From NCBI RefSeq assembly GCF_009665255.1, contig NZ_CP035686.1, positions 310,001-374,000 on the forward strand: a stretch of DNA of 64,000 nt, written 5' to 3'. The translations under genes and the position numbers were made by a program. This DNA is from Vibrio metoecus (GTDB lineage Bacteria > Pseudomonadota > Gammaproteobacteria > Enterobacterales > Vibrionaceae). The notes beneath the pieces are model-generated. The model had not been told where the DNA came from. It ran no database searches and saw nothing but the letters and a program-made list of their open reading frames with translations. This document shows positions 28,553 through 37,433 of the stretch, one piece after another (position 1 is the first letter of the stretch; every line of letters begins with the position of its first letter).

Positions 28553-28591
28553 TTTGCAAAATAATTTATTTTTTATGCATTTTTATTCTGG
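28553..28591 (+). promoter_or_regulatory. Candidate tandem ArgR boxes over the carA ribosome-binding site
   Basis: Two 18-base elements at 28553-28570 and 28574-28591 match the ARG box pattern (WNTGAATWWWWATTCANW) at 7 and 8 of the 10 core positions. They are exactly 3 bases apart, the arrangement to which an ArgR hexamer binds. ArgR control of carAB is established in E. coli. The right box reaches the GGAGG of carA, and both lie downstream of the TTGACA promoter, so they could act as a roadblock or serve a second promoter. Confidence 0.5.
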
Positions 28592-28599
28592 AGGTTGTC

Positions 28600-29739
28600 T
28601 TGAGTAAATCAGCACTGTTAGTCCTGGAAGATGGGACAGTGTTCCGCGGAGTGTCCATCGGGGCAGATGGTATTTCCGTTGGAGAAGTCGTTTTCAATAC
28701 CTCGATGACGGGGTACCAAGAAATCCTCACTGATCCTTCTTATTCCCAGCAAATCGTTACTCTTACTTATCCTCACATTGGCAATACCGGAACCAATTCC
28801 GAAGACGAAGAATCCACAGCGATTCATGCTCAAGGCCTTGTGATTCGCGATCTCCCTCTTATCGCTTCCAACTTCCGCAGTGAACAATCCCTCTCTGATT
28901 ATCTCAAGTCACAAAACATTGTCGGTATTGCTGACATTGATACCCGTAAACTGACTCGTATCTTGCGTGAGAAAGGTGCACAGAACGGCTGCATCATGGC
29001 GGGCGATAATCTGGATGAAGCATTAGCACTGGCAAAAGCGAAAGAGTTCCCTGGCCTGAAAGGCATGGATCTCGCGAAAGTGGTTTCTACCAAAGAAGCG
29101 TATGCGTGGAAACAAGGCTCATGGACGCTAGAAGGCGGCCTACCTGAAGCGAAAGCAGACTGCGATCTGCCTTACCATGTTGTGGCTTACGATTTTGGCG
29201 CGAAGCGTAACATCCTACGTATGTTGGTGGATCGTGGCTGCCGCTTAACTGTGGTACCGGCGCAAACCTCAGCAGAAGAAGTGCTCGCCCTTAATCCAGA
29301 CGGTGTGTTTCTATCCAATGGCCCAGGCGACCCAGAGCCATGTACTTATGCGATTGAAGCCACACGCGTTTTCCTTGAGAAAAACATTCCTGTTTTTGGG
29401 ATCTGTCTAGGTCACCAAATTCTGGCACTCGCCTCCGGCGCGAAAACAGTAAAAATGAAGTTCGGCCACCATGGTGCAAACCACCCAGTGAAAGATTTGG
29501 ATCGCGGTGTGGTGATGATCACCTCGCAAAACCACGGTTTTGCCGCTGATGAAGCGACCCTACCTGACAACCTGCGTGCAACTCACAAATCGCTGTTTGA
29601 TGGCTCACTGCAAGGGATTCATCGTACGGACAAACCTGCATTCAGCTTCCAAGGTCACCCAGAAGCGAGCCCAGGCCCACACGATGCAGCACCGCTGTTT
29701 GACCACTTTATTGAACTGATTAAACAATTCCGCGCTTAA
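28600..29739 (+). CDS. carA: Carbamoyl phosphate synthase small subunit
   Basis: CarA is the glutamine amidotransferase subunit that passes ammonia to CarB for carbamoyl phosphate, shared by arginine and pyrimidine synthesis. The nucleophile is Cys269 in GICLGHQ, and the catalytic His-Glu pair lies in FQGHPEASPG near residues 351-360. The 379-residue protein starts with TTG at 28600, as carA does in E. coli, with a strong GGAGG five bases before. The N-terminus KSALLVLEDGTVFRG fits the family. carB follows after 16 bases. Candidate ArgR boxes overlap its start region. Confidence 0.97.
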   Translation: MSKSALLVLEDGTVFRGVSIGADGISVGEVVFNTSMTGYQEILTDPSYSQQIVTLTYPHIGNTGTNSEDEESTAIHAQGLVIRDLPLIASNFRSEQSLSDYLKSQNIVGIADIDTRKLTRILREKGAQNGCIMAGDNLDEALALAKAKEFPGLKGMDLAKVVSTKEAYAWKQGSWTLEGGLPEAKADCDLPYHVVAYDFGAKRNILRMLVDRGCRLTVVPAQTSAEEVLALNPDGVFLSNGPGDPEPCTYAIEATRVFLEKNIPVFGICLGHQILALASGAKTVKMKFGHHGANHPVKDLDRGVVMITSQNHGFAADEATLPDNLRATHKSLFDGSLQGIHRTDKPAFSFQGHPEASPGPHDAAPLFDHFIELIKQFRA

Positions 29740-29755
29740 TTTGGAGTAGTAGATA

Positions 29756-32700
29756 ATGCCAAAACGTACTGACATTCAAAGCATCCTTATCCTTGGTGCG
29801 GGTCCAATTGTTATCGGTCAGGCTTGTGAGTTTGACTACTCAGGCGCGCAAGCGTGTAAAGCCCTGCGCGAAGAGGGCTACCGCGTTATTCTGGTTAACT
29901 CAAACCCCGCCACCATCATGACTGACCCAGAAATGGCTGATGCGACTTACATCGAGCCAATCCACTGGGAAGTGGTGCGTAAAATCATCGAAAAAGAGCG
30001 CCCAGATGCGATTTTGCCAACCATGGGCGGCCAGACTGCGCTGAACTGTGCATTGGCTCTGGAAAAACATGGCGTATTGGCTGAGTTTGGCGTGGAAATG
30101 ATCGGTGCAACCGCCGATGCGATTGATAAAGCGGAAGACCGCTCACGCTTTGATAAAGCGATGAAATCAATCGGTCTGGAGTGTCCTCGCGCTGATACTG
30201 CGAAAAGCATGGAAGAAGCGTACAAAGTCCTCGATATGGTGGGTTTCCCATGTATCATCCGTCCTTCTTTCACTATGGGCGGCAGCGGCGGCGGTATTGC
30301 TTACAACCGTGAAGAGTTTGAAGAAATCTGTACTCGCGGTCTGGATCTTTCACCGACCAATGAACTGCTGATCGACGAATCGCTGATTGGTTGGAAAGAG
30401 TACGAGATGGAAGTGGTGCGTGATAAGAACGACAACTGCATCATCGTCTGTGCGATTGAAAACTTTGACCCAATGGGCATCCACACCGGTGACTCGATCA
30501 CGGTTGCACCAGCACAAACACTGACTGATAAAGAATACCAAATCATGCGTAACGCTTCTTTGGCGGTACTGCGTGAAATCGGTGTAGAAACCGGTGGTTC
30601 AAACGTTCAGTTTGGTATCAATCCGAAAGATGGTCGCATGGTTATCATCGAGATGAACCCGCGTGTCTCTCGCTCTTCTGCTCTGGCTTCAAAAGCAACT
30701 GGTTTCCCAATTGCGAAAGTGGCGGCCAAACTGGCAGTGGGTTTCACACTGGATGAGTTAATGAACGACATCACGGGCGGCGCAACACCAGCCTCGTTCG
30801 AACCAACCATCGACTACGTGGTAACTAAGATTCCTCGTTTTAACTTCGAAAAGTTCGCCGGTGCGAATGACCGCCTGACCACACAAATGAAGTCGGTGGG
30901 TGAAGTGATGGCGATTGGCCGTAACCAACAAGAATCACTGCAAAAAGCATTGCGTGGCTTGGAAGTGGGTGCTGCTGGTCTGGATGAGAAAGTGGATCTG
31001 GACGCGCCTGACGCTCTGACCAAAATTCGTTATGAGCTGAAAGAAGCAGGCGCAGAGCGTATTTGGTACATCGCTGACGCATTCCGTGCGGGTATGTCTG
31101 TTGATGGCGTATTTAACCTGACTAACATTGATCGCTGGTTCCTAGTGCAAATCGAAGAACTGGTGAAGCTTGAAGCCGAAGTGAAAGCCGGTGGCTTTGC
31201 TGGCTTGAACCAAGACGTACTGCGTAAGATGAAGCGTAAAGGCTTCTCTGATGCACGTCTGTCAAAACTGCTGGGTGTAAGCGAAAACGAAATCCGTCGT
31301 CTGCGTGACCAATACAACATCCATCCAGTTTACAAGCGTGTGGATACCTGTGCGGCAGAATTTAAGTCAGATACGGCTTACATGTACTCCACTTATGATG
31401 AAGAGTGTGAAGCCAATCCGACTGACAAAGACAAGATCATGGTTCTGGGCGGTGGTCCAAACCGTATCGGTCAAGGTATTGAGTTTGACTACTGCTGTGT
31501 ACACGCAGCTCTAGCCCTGCGTGAAGATGGTTACGAAACCATCATGGTCAACTGTAACCCAGAAACCGTATCAACCGACTACGATACTTCAGATCGTCTC
31601 TACTTTGAGCCTGTGACTCTGGAAGATGTTCTAGCTATCGTGCGTGTTGAGAAGCCAAAAGGCGTTATCGTTCAATACGGTGGTCAAACTCCACTGAAAC
31701 TGGCTCGCGCTCTTGAAGCGGCTGGTGTACCTGTGATTGGTACTAGCCCAGATGCGATTGACCGCGCTGAAGACCGTGAACGTTTCCAACAAGCGGTACA
31801 GCGTTTAGGCCTCAAACAGCCAGACAACGCAACTGTGACAGCAATCGAGCAAGCGATTGAGAAATCGCGTGAAATCGGTTTCCCACTCGTGGTTCGTCCA
31901 TCTTATGTTCTGGGTGGTCGTGCGATGGAGATTGTGTACGATGAGCAAGATCTGCGTCGTTACTTCAACGAAGCGGTGAGCGTGTCGAATGAATCACCAG
32001 TCCTACTGGATCGCTTCCTTGATGACGCAACCGAAGTGGACGTGGATGCGATTTGTGACGGTGAGCGTGTCGTGATTGGCGGCATCATGGAGCACATCGA
32101 ACAAGCGGGTGTTCACTCAGGTGACTCAGCATGTTCTCTGCCGGCTTACACCTTGAGCCAAGAAATCCAAGACAAGATGCGTGAACAAGTTGAGAAGCTG
32201 GCATTTGAATTGGGTGTTCGTGGTTTGATGAACATTCAGTTTGCGGTGAAAGACAACGAAGTTTACCTGATTGAAGTAAACCCACGTGCCGCGCGTACTG
32301 TACCGTTTGTCTCCAAAGCGACAGGTGCACCGCTGGCGAAAATTGCTGCGCGCGTGATGGTTGGACAAACTCTGGAGCAACAAGGCTTCACTAAAGAGAT
32401 CATTCCACCTTACTACTCAGTAAAAGAAGTGGTTCTGCCGTTCAACAAGTTCCCAGGTGTTGACCCACTCCTTGGCCCTGAAATGCGCTCAACCGGCGAA
32501 GTGATGGGTGTCGGTGCGACGTTTGCTGAAGCGTACGCCAAAGCAGAATTGGGTAGTGGCTCTGTTTACCCTGAAGGTGGTCGTGCGCTACTTTCGGTGC
32601 GCGAAGGTGACAAACAACGTGTGGTGGATCTGGCTTCTAAGCTGGTGAAACTGGGTTATCAGTTGGATGCCACTCATGGTACAGCGGTGATTTTGGGCGA

Positions 32701-32986
32701 AGCGGGCATCAACCCACGTCTGGTCAACAAAGTGCATGAAGGTCGTCCACACATTCTGGACCGTATCAAGAACCACGAGTACACCTACATTGTGAACACG
32801 GCTTCTGGCCGTCAAGCGATTGAAGACTCAAAAGTGCTGCGCCGTGGTGCTCTGTCACACAAAGTGAACTACACCACCACACTGAACGCTGCGTTTGCTA
32901 CTTGTATGGCACACACAGCAGATGCCAAAGCATCGGTAACTTCAGTGCAAGAGCTGCATGCGCGTGTAAAAGCTAGCCAAGCTTAA
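29756..32986 (+). CDS. carB: Carbamoyl phosphate synthase large subunit
   Basis: CarB makes carbamoyl phosphate from bicarbonate, ammonia and two ATP. The 1076-residue protein is an internal duplication: each half holds an ATP-grasp domain. The first half has the motif LGAGPIVIGQACEFDYSG, the second GGGPNRIGQGIEFDYCC; the matching catalytic stretches are RPSFTMGGSGGG and RPSYVLGGRAMEI. The C-terminal allosteric domain (about 935-1076, for ornithine and UMP) is present. GGAG precedes the ATG. A terminator follows, so the operon is carAB only. Confidence 0.97.
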   Translation: MPKRTDIQSILILGAGPIVIGQACEFDYSGAQACKALREEGYRVILVNSNPATIMTDPEMADATYIEPIHWEVVRKIIEKERPDAILPTMGGQTALNCALALEKHGVLAEFGVEMIGATADAIDKAEDRSRFDKAMKSIGLECPRADTAKSMEEAYKVLDMVGFPCIIRPSFTMGGSGGGIAYNREEFEEICTRGLDLSPTNELLIDESLIGWKEYEMEVVRDKNDNCIIVCAIENFDPMGIHTGDSITVAPAQTLTDKEYQIMRNASLAVLREIGVETGGSNVQFGINPKDGRMVIIEMNPRVSRSSALASKATGFPIAKVAAKLAVGFTLDELMNDITGGATPASFEPTIDYVVTKIPRFNFEKFAGANDRLTTQMKSVGEVMAIGRNQQESLQKALRGLEVGAAGLDEKVDLDAPDALTKIRYELKEAGAERIWYIADAFRAGMSVDGVFNLTNIDRWFLVQIEELVKLEAEVKAGGFAGLNQDVLRKMKRKGFSDARLSKLLGVSENEIRRLRDQYNIHPVYKRVDTCAAEFKSDTAYMYSTYDEECEANPTDKDKIMVLGGGPNRIGQGIEFDYCCVHAALALREDGYETIMVNCNPETVSTDYDTSDRLYFEPVTLEDVLAIVRVEKPKGVIVQYGGQTPLKLARALEAAGVPVIGTSPDAIDRAEDRERFQQAVQRLGLKQPDNATVTAIEQAIEKSREIGFPLVVRPSYVLGGRAMEIVYDEQDLRRYFNEAVSVSNESPVLLDRFLDDATEVDVDAICDGERVVIGGIMEHIEQAGVHSGDSACSLPAYTLSQEIQDKMREQVEKLAFELGVRGLMNIQFAVKDNEVYLIEVNPRAARTVPFVSKATGAPLAKIAARVMVGQTLEQQGFTKEIIPPYYSVKEVVLPFNKFPGVDPLLGPEMRSTGEVMGVGATFAEAYAKAELGSGSVYPEGGRALLSVREGDKQRVVDLASKLVKLGYQLDATHGTAVILGEAGINPRLVNKVHEGRPHILDRIKNHEYTYIVNTASGRQAIEDSKVLRRGALSHKVNYTTTLNAAFATCMAHTADAKASVTSVQELHARVKASQA

Positions 32987-33033
32987 TTGGTATTACAACA
33001 AGAGAGGCTCAAGGCCTCTCTGACAACCTCTTT

Positions 33034-33057
33034 GCCCGCTCGTCAGCGGGCTTTTTT
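33034..33057 (+). terminator. Terminator after carB
   Basis: A 7-bp stem (GCCCGCT / AGCGGGC) with a CGTC loop is followed by six T residues. A second, upstream hairpin (AGAGAGGC / GCCTCTCT, 33001-33021) without a T-run lies right behind the stop and may protect the 3' end. Confidence 0.9.
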
Positions 33058-33203
33058 ATTTTTGGAACTCACCGATCTTTGCTGATTTCATCTCGAATAC
33101 TTATTGATGAAAAATGGGAATAGGTTGTCGTCTTGTGTTTCGCTGTTTTCACTTTTTCAGCAGTGTTACTGTTGGGTTTTATTGTTCAATGCGTTGATAA
33201 GAA

Positions 33204-33989
33204 ATGGAACTTTCACTGGAAGTATTAGGCCTGCTGTTTTTGGTGGCAGGGATTGCAGGATTCATTGATGCCATGGCGGGCGGTGGCGGTTTGCTGACCT
33301 TGCCTGCTTTGCTTGCGGCTGGCGTTCCACCGACTCAAGCCTTAGCAACGAATAAGTTGCAAAGTTCTTTTGGTAGCTTTTCTGCCACCCTTTATTTTGT
33401 ACGCAAGGGCGTAGTGAGCCTGAAAGCGATGCGACTGGCAATTGCTTGTACTTTCGTTGGTGCAGCACTTGGCGCAGAAGCGGTGCAATATATTGATGCG
33501 ACTTTGCTAACCAGCCTCATCCCCATATTACTGCTCGGTATCTCGCTTTATTTCTTGCTGGCACCGACAACGAAAACCCACAGTGGCCCAGCACCTCTAT
33601 CCGAAACCGCTTTTGCTTTCACAGTGGGTTTTGGTATCGGTTTTTATGATGGATTTTTTGGTCCCGGTACGGGGTCGATTTTTACTGTCTGCTTTGTGGC
33701 CTTAGGGCATTTCAGTTTGGTTGAAGCCACCGCGCGAACCAAAGTGTTGAATTTCACTTCCAATATTGCCGCTTTGACCTTTTTCTTAATCGCAGGTTTG
33801 CCGATTTGGGAAATTGGCTTAACCATGGCGGTAGGCGGATTTATCGGTGCTCGTATGGGCGCGAAAGTTGTGATCAGCAAAGGTCAGCGTTTGATTCGGC
33901 CTTTGGTGATCACCATGTCTATGTTGATGGCGCTAAAACTGCTTTGGGAACAGCATCATGCAGCGCTGTTATCAATGCTTGGACTCTAG
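33204..33989 (+). CDS. TSUP family (TauE/SafE) membrane transporter
   Basis: This 261-residue protein belongs to the TSUP/TauE-SafE family, putative exporters or importers of sulfonates, sulfite or other organic anions. By eye it has seven or eight hydrophobic segments. Two internal repeats carry the family signature: GFIDAMAGGGGLLTLPALL near residues 19-37 and GFYDGFFGPGTGSIF near 144-158. The substrate cannot be read from the sequence. The last 71 bases are read in the other direction as the end of the neighbouring LysR gene, which is unusual and keeps the pair physically tied. Confidence 0.88.
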   Translation: MELSLEVLGLLFLVAGIAGFIDAMAGGGGLLTLPALLAAGVPPTQALATNKLQSSFGSFSATLYFVRKGVVSLKAMRLAIACTFVGAALGAEAVQYIDATLLTSLIPILLLGISLYFLLAPTTKTHSGPAPLSETAFAFTVGFGIGFYDGFFGPGTGSIFTVCFVALGHFSLVEATARTKVLNFTSNIAALTFFLIAGLPIWEIGLTMAVGGFIGARMGAKVVISKGQRLIRPLVITMSMLMALKLLWEQHHAALLSMLGL

Positions 33990-34779
33990 TACTACGATAA
34001 CGGCTGGCGCGCAGGCAAATGTGAATGGGCCGACTGAGGTCGGCGAGTTCTTCAAAATCAAAGCAATAGTGAGGTTCAATTTTCAGTGTGCTCACTATCG
34101 AGCATGGCACCAAAGCGGGCAACATACCGCCAAGGGCTAACTGAGCGGCAGCAGTATAAGAATCCATTTCCATTGCAGGACGAATACCTTGTTTGTGCAG
34201 CATGGCAGCTTGATAGGTGTTCGAGGGATTAGCTAAATCATTGGTAATCAACTCATTTGGCAGTGAGTGCAGAGCTTCTTTGCTGACAACAGTAAAAGGC
34301 TCATCACCTAAGTGGAAAGTTAATAAGCCATGATTGGCGGGTAGGTAACCTGCACAGAATCCCAAGGTTGCTTTACCTGACTGCACATTTTCGACAATTC
34401 TTGGGGTGTGGTTGGTGGTGATCACAAGGTGCGGATCTTGCTGGCGATAGCGCCCCATCGTATCCCCAAGATAACCCGCCACCAAGGTTTCTGAGCAATC
34501 CATGCGAATGGGTGTGTTGTCTTCCAGTGTTTGCTGCTCAAAGATCAGTCCATGTAACTCATTAAAGGTCGGGCCGATGTTGGCAATCAACTGTTCGGCA
34601 TCCGCCGTTAATTTGATGTGTCTTCCCGCAGGAACAATCAATTTCTTCCCCAGTTTTTTTTCTAAATTGGCAATACGTTTGCTAACCGCCGATTGGCTAA
34701 TGTAGAGCTGGCTACCGGTACGGCTCATGGTTTTTTCTTTGCTGAGTACCAGCAGGGTTTCAATACCTTCGAGTAACAT
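33919..34779 (-). CDS. LysR-type transcriptional regulator
   Basis: The 286-residue protein has the LysR winged-helix DNA-binding domain at its N-terminus (SRTGSQLYISQSAVSKRIANLEKKLGKKL, about residues 19-48, given here by its key part) and a periplasmic-binding-like effector domain. I do not recognise the specific regulator, and its effector is unknown. Its stop codon lies inside the TSUP transporter gene (71-base tail-to-tail overlap), so it may control that gene, but this is inference from position. A perfect dyad (34806-34831) just upstream of the start may be its own operator. Confidence 0.88.
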   Translation of the reverse strand: MLLEGIETLLVLSKEKTMSRTGSQLYISQSAVSKRIANLEKKLGKKLIVPAGRHIKLTADAEQLIANIGPTFNELHGLIFEQQTLEDNTPIRMDCSETLVAGYLGDTMGRYRQQDPHLVITTNHTPRIVENVQSGKATLGFCAGYLPANHGLLTFHLGDEPFTVVSKEALHSLPNELITNDLANPSNTYQAAMLHKQGIRPAMEMDSYTAAAQLALGGMLPALVPCSIVSTLKIEPHYCFDFEELADLSRPIHICLRASRYRSTRVQALITALHDAVPKAVLAPST

Positions 34780-34805
34780 GCTTTGATGACAAACAGGAAT
34801 AGATG

Positions 34806-34831
34806 CTTTGAATTGTATGTGGAATTCAAAG
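34806..34831 (-). promoter_or_regulatory. Perfect dyad upstream of the LysR gene
   Basis: CTTTGAATT (34806-34814) and AATTCAAAG (34823-34831) are perfect 9-base inverted arms around 8 bases. The dyad lies 27 bases before the LysR start codon. LysR proteins commonly bind such dyads near their own promoters, so an autoregulatory site is plausible. Confidence 0.45.
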
Positions 34832-34933
34832 TAAGGTCGTGCGTTAAGCTCACAAAGTAAGCTTAGGCTAAAGAAAGGAATGAGTTGACGGAAGGAGTGC
34901 TCCCCACCGCTGGGCGATGGGGAGCCAGTTGAG

Positions 34934-35554
34934 TTATTTCGTCAGGGCAAAAGTGGGTAGAGAAAGATGCCAACGGATCGCACCAAGGCGGATGAGCAAA
35001 GTCGTGAACACGCCTGATAACAGCGCAGTTGAACTGCTATAGCCAATGGCCAGTGCAGTAGTATGGAAAATGCCGCCGATAATACAGGCCGTCGCGTACA
35101 CTTCACTGCGCAGCACCATAGGGATTTCTCGGGCTAACACATCACGAATGATGCCACCGCCGCAACCGGTGATCACGCCCATGATCACGGCAATTAATGC
35201 CGAATCTTGGTAGACCAATGCTTTTTCAACGCCAATTCCAACGAATACGGCTAAGCCGATCGCATCACTGACGGGCAGAATCCACCATGCGAGCCTCTTC
35301 GGGCGGCGCACCAACAACATAGTCAGTGCACAGGTGATCATAATTACCCATAGGTAATTGGTGTCTTTGATCCAAAATACCGGAGTGGCTCCCAATGCCA
35401 TATCACGAATGGTTCCACCACCGATCGCAGTGACACTGGCCAGAACCATAACACCAAATGGATCCATTTTTAGGCGCCCCGCTAAGAGCACTCCAGAAAC
35501 TGCAAACACGGCAGTACCAAACATATCAATCAGATAAAGCAGAGAAGTATCCAA
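34934..35554 (-). CDS. TRIC/UPF0126 family membrane protein (YadS-like)
   Basis: This 206-residue membrane protein belongs to the UPF0126/TRIC family, whose structural studies show trimeric cation channels; the bacterial physiological role is poorly known. About seven hydrophobic segments are visible. The two glycine hallmarks of the internal repeat are clear: AIGGGTIRDMALG near residue 44-56 and GCGGGIIRDVLARE near 130-143. In E. coli the related yadS also stands beside btuF and mtn, so the neighbourhood is conserved. A GC-rich hairpin (34899-34925) lies just behind the stop but lacks a T-run on either strand. Confidence 0.88.
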   Translation of the reverse strand: MDTSLLYLIDMFGTAVFAVSGVLLAGRLKMDPFGVMVLASVTAIGGGTIRDMALGATPVFWIKDTNYLWVIMITCALTMLLVRRPKRLAWWILPVSDAIGLAVFVGIGVEKALVYQDSALIAVIMGVITGCGGGIIRDVLAREIPMVLRSEVYATACIIGGIFHTTALAIGYSSSTALLSGVFTTLLIRLGAIRWHLSLPTFALTK

Positions 35555-35636
35555 AGCAGTCTCACTATCTATAGAACTATTAAAAGTATAGAGCGGGCAA
35601 ATTGGGGCGAATTTTACGAGATTTTATCCGCTAAAG

Positions 35637-36467
35637 TTACTGCTTTTGTGCAATTTTGAGGTACTGACACACTTGTTCAACCGCATCTAACGTTCTTGGT
35701 GTTGGGCGATTTAGCCAATCGGAATTGAGCGCCCAAACTTGTTCTTTTTCGACCGCTTTGAGCTGATTTTTCCACGCTTGCCACATATGGCCATTAGCGA
35801 TGGCATGCTGAGAGGTAAAGATAACATCGGGTTGCTTAACCAGAACTTGCTCTATGCTTACTTGTGGGTAGGGAGCGGCACTGTCGGCAAAGACATTTTC
35901 GCCTGCACAAACGCTAAATACTTCGCTAGGCCAGTGGCCTTGAGCCAACGTAATGATCGGCTTTTCGCTGAGCTGATAGAAAAATCGGATAGGTTGATTG
36001 CCGGCATATTGCTCGCGCAATCCTTGTAAACGTTGTCGAAAGTCGTTAGCCGCTTTTTGGCCAATTTCTGGATTAGTCGAATACTGACTGAGTGCTTCGA
36101 TATTATTGGCAATTTCATCCAACGTTTTGGTTTGCGAATCGTAAATCGTGAAGCCGAGTTGGCGCAGTTTGGCCAATTCACGTGGTGGATTGCCAGCAGG
36201 CCAAGCGATGATCAAATCGGGTTTGAGCGTTAGGATTTTCTCGATGTTGATGGTTTGGTGATTGGCAACGCGCTCTAGTTTTAGCGCTTGTGGCGGATAG
36301 TCACTGTACTCGCTCACCGCAACTAACTTATCGCCCAAACCTGCGGCATAAGCAATTTCTGTCGCGTGAGGGGCAAGGCTGATGATGCGCTCGGCGGGAA
36401 AAGGCGCAGCCAATAAGCTTGGGGTAATGAACAAAAAAGTGCAGGCGATGAGCCGGATAACAAGCAT
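35637..36467 (-). CDS. btuF: Vitamin B12 periplasmic binding protein
   Basis: BtuF captures cobalamin in the periplasm and hands it to the BtuCD transporter. The 276-residue precursor starts with a signal peptide (MLVIRLIACTFLFITPSLLA, cleavage likely after LLAA). The mature part has the Fe/B12 periplasmic-binding fold, with RIISLAPHATEIAYAAGLGDKLVAV at its start, quoted here as RIISLAPHATEIAYA. The start codon abuts the stop of the upstream cbiB-like gene with no base between, so the two are translated from one message. btuC and btuD are not in the window. Confidence 0.9.
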   Translation of the reverse strand: MLVIRLIACTFLFITPSLLAAPFPAERIISLAPHATEIAYAAGLGDKLVAVSEYSDYPPQALKLERVANHQTINIEKILTLKPDLIIAWPAGNPPRELAKLRQLGFTIYDSQTKTLDEIANNIEALSQYSTNPEIGQKAANDFRQRLQGLREQYAGNQPIRFFYQLSEKPIITLAQGHWPSEVFSVCAGENVFADSAAPYPQVSIEQVLVKQPDVIFTSQHAIANGHMWQAWKNQLKAVEKEQVWALNSDWLNRPTPRTLDAVEQVCQYLKIAQKQ

Positions 36468-37421
36468 TTATACTCCGCGATAAATCAGTAGTAACAGTAA
36501 ACTTTCTAGCGCTATCCAAACGAAGATACGCCATGCGATGAGTTTTTGGACTTGCGCAATATGAATCGCCGCAGGGGCGATGCGCCCGCCAATTTTGGCA
36601 CGTACGCTTTTTTGCTCACCATAAATCGCAGGGCCGCCCAATGAGAGTTGTAATTTATTGCCAACGGCACACAGTAACCAAGCGGGGCCCGGTAGAGGCC
36701 AACTGCGGCTTTGCTCCAGAACGGCTTTAAAAACGTTACCCGCTTGTTTGCCAGTGATGATGATTAAGCTAAATAAGCGTAGGGGGAGCCAATCGAGCAC
36801 TGCGAGAACACGCACGGCAGGCAAACCGAAAGGTTGGTATATGGTGCGAGATGGTGACCAAGCACGAGCCAATTCAGCGATTAAGCGATACATCAAAGCA
36901 CCGCAGCCCCCGAACAAGCCATACCAAAACAGCACCCCAACCACATTGCGGCCAAAACCCATAACGAGAGTTTCAACTCCGGCTTTTCCAAGCCCAAGCG
37001 CTGAAAGCGTTGTAGTTTGACGGTTTACAAAGGGTTGCAGCAGAGTACGCGCTTGCGGTTTGTCCTCTTTTGCCAGCGCTTGGGTGAGCTGAGTACCTAG
37101 CGTTTCTTGGCGTCGCCAATCCAAGGCAAGCAGCAGCAGCGCCAAATCAAACAGCTGTGTCTGCCAGACTAAGGGTTTGAGCGCCCAAAGCACCGCGATA
37201 GTTGGCAAAACCATTAATCCCCACGCGAGAGAGCCCGAAATAAGGTTTTGGGTGTCACTGGCTGGTGTATTGACCTTACTGGCTAGCAGTTCGGCAAACT
37301 TGTGCCACAAAGTGACAGGGTGTACTGCATAAGGAATGGGCAGCAGCAAATGAAACAGTAGTGCGCCCCACATCACGAGGAGCGCGCCATTGGCATAAAG
37401 GTGGGAAAACCAAGTTTCCAT
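36468..37421 (-). CDS. CobD/CbiB-like cobalamin biosynthesis membrane protein
   Basis: The 317-residue protein resembles the CobD/CbiB family, which attaches the aminopropanol arm to adenosylcobyric acid at the membrane. It has the N-terminal HPVTLWHK stretch (about residues 35-42), several hydrophobic segments, and the DWLPLRL and GGPAIYG motifs near the C-terminus. The match to classical CbiB is partial, so the exact substrate is uncertain; a role in cobamide salvage beside btuF is a reasonable inference. I took the ATG at 37421; a TTG one codon earlier is possible. It lies 12 bases after mtn and directly abuts btuF. Confidence 0.75.
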   Translation of the reverse strand: METWFSHLYANGALLVMWGALLFHLLLPIPYAVHPVTLWHKFAELLASKVNTPASDTQNLISGSLAWGLMVLPTIAVLWALKPLVWQTQLFDLALLLLALDWRRQETLGTQLTQALAKEDKPQARTLLQPFVNRQTTTLSALGLGKAGVETLVMGFGRNVVGVLFWYGLFGGCGALMYRLIAELARAWSPSRTIYQPFGLPAVRVLAVLDWLPLRLFSLIIITGKQAGNVFKAVLEQSRSWPLPGPAWLLCAVGNKLQLSLGGPAIYGEQKSVRAKIGGRIAPAAIHIAQVQKLIAWRIFVWIALESLLLLLIYRGV

Positions 37422-37433
37422 CAATCGGCTCGC

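Noticed and set aside
28521..28607. 28-codon frame ending at the carA start, possible carA leader peptide
   Set aside because: It overlaps the TTG start neatly, but has no ribosome-binding site and no run of control codons.
34899..34925. Terminator behind the TRIC-family gene
   Set aside because: An 8-bp GC-rich hairpin is there, but no T-run follows on either strand and the loop is 11 bases.
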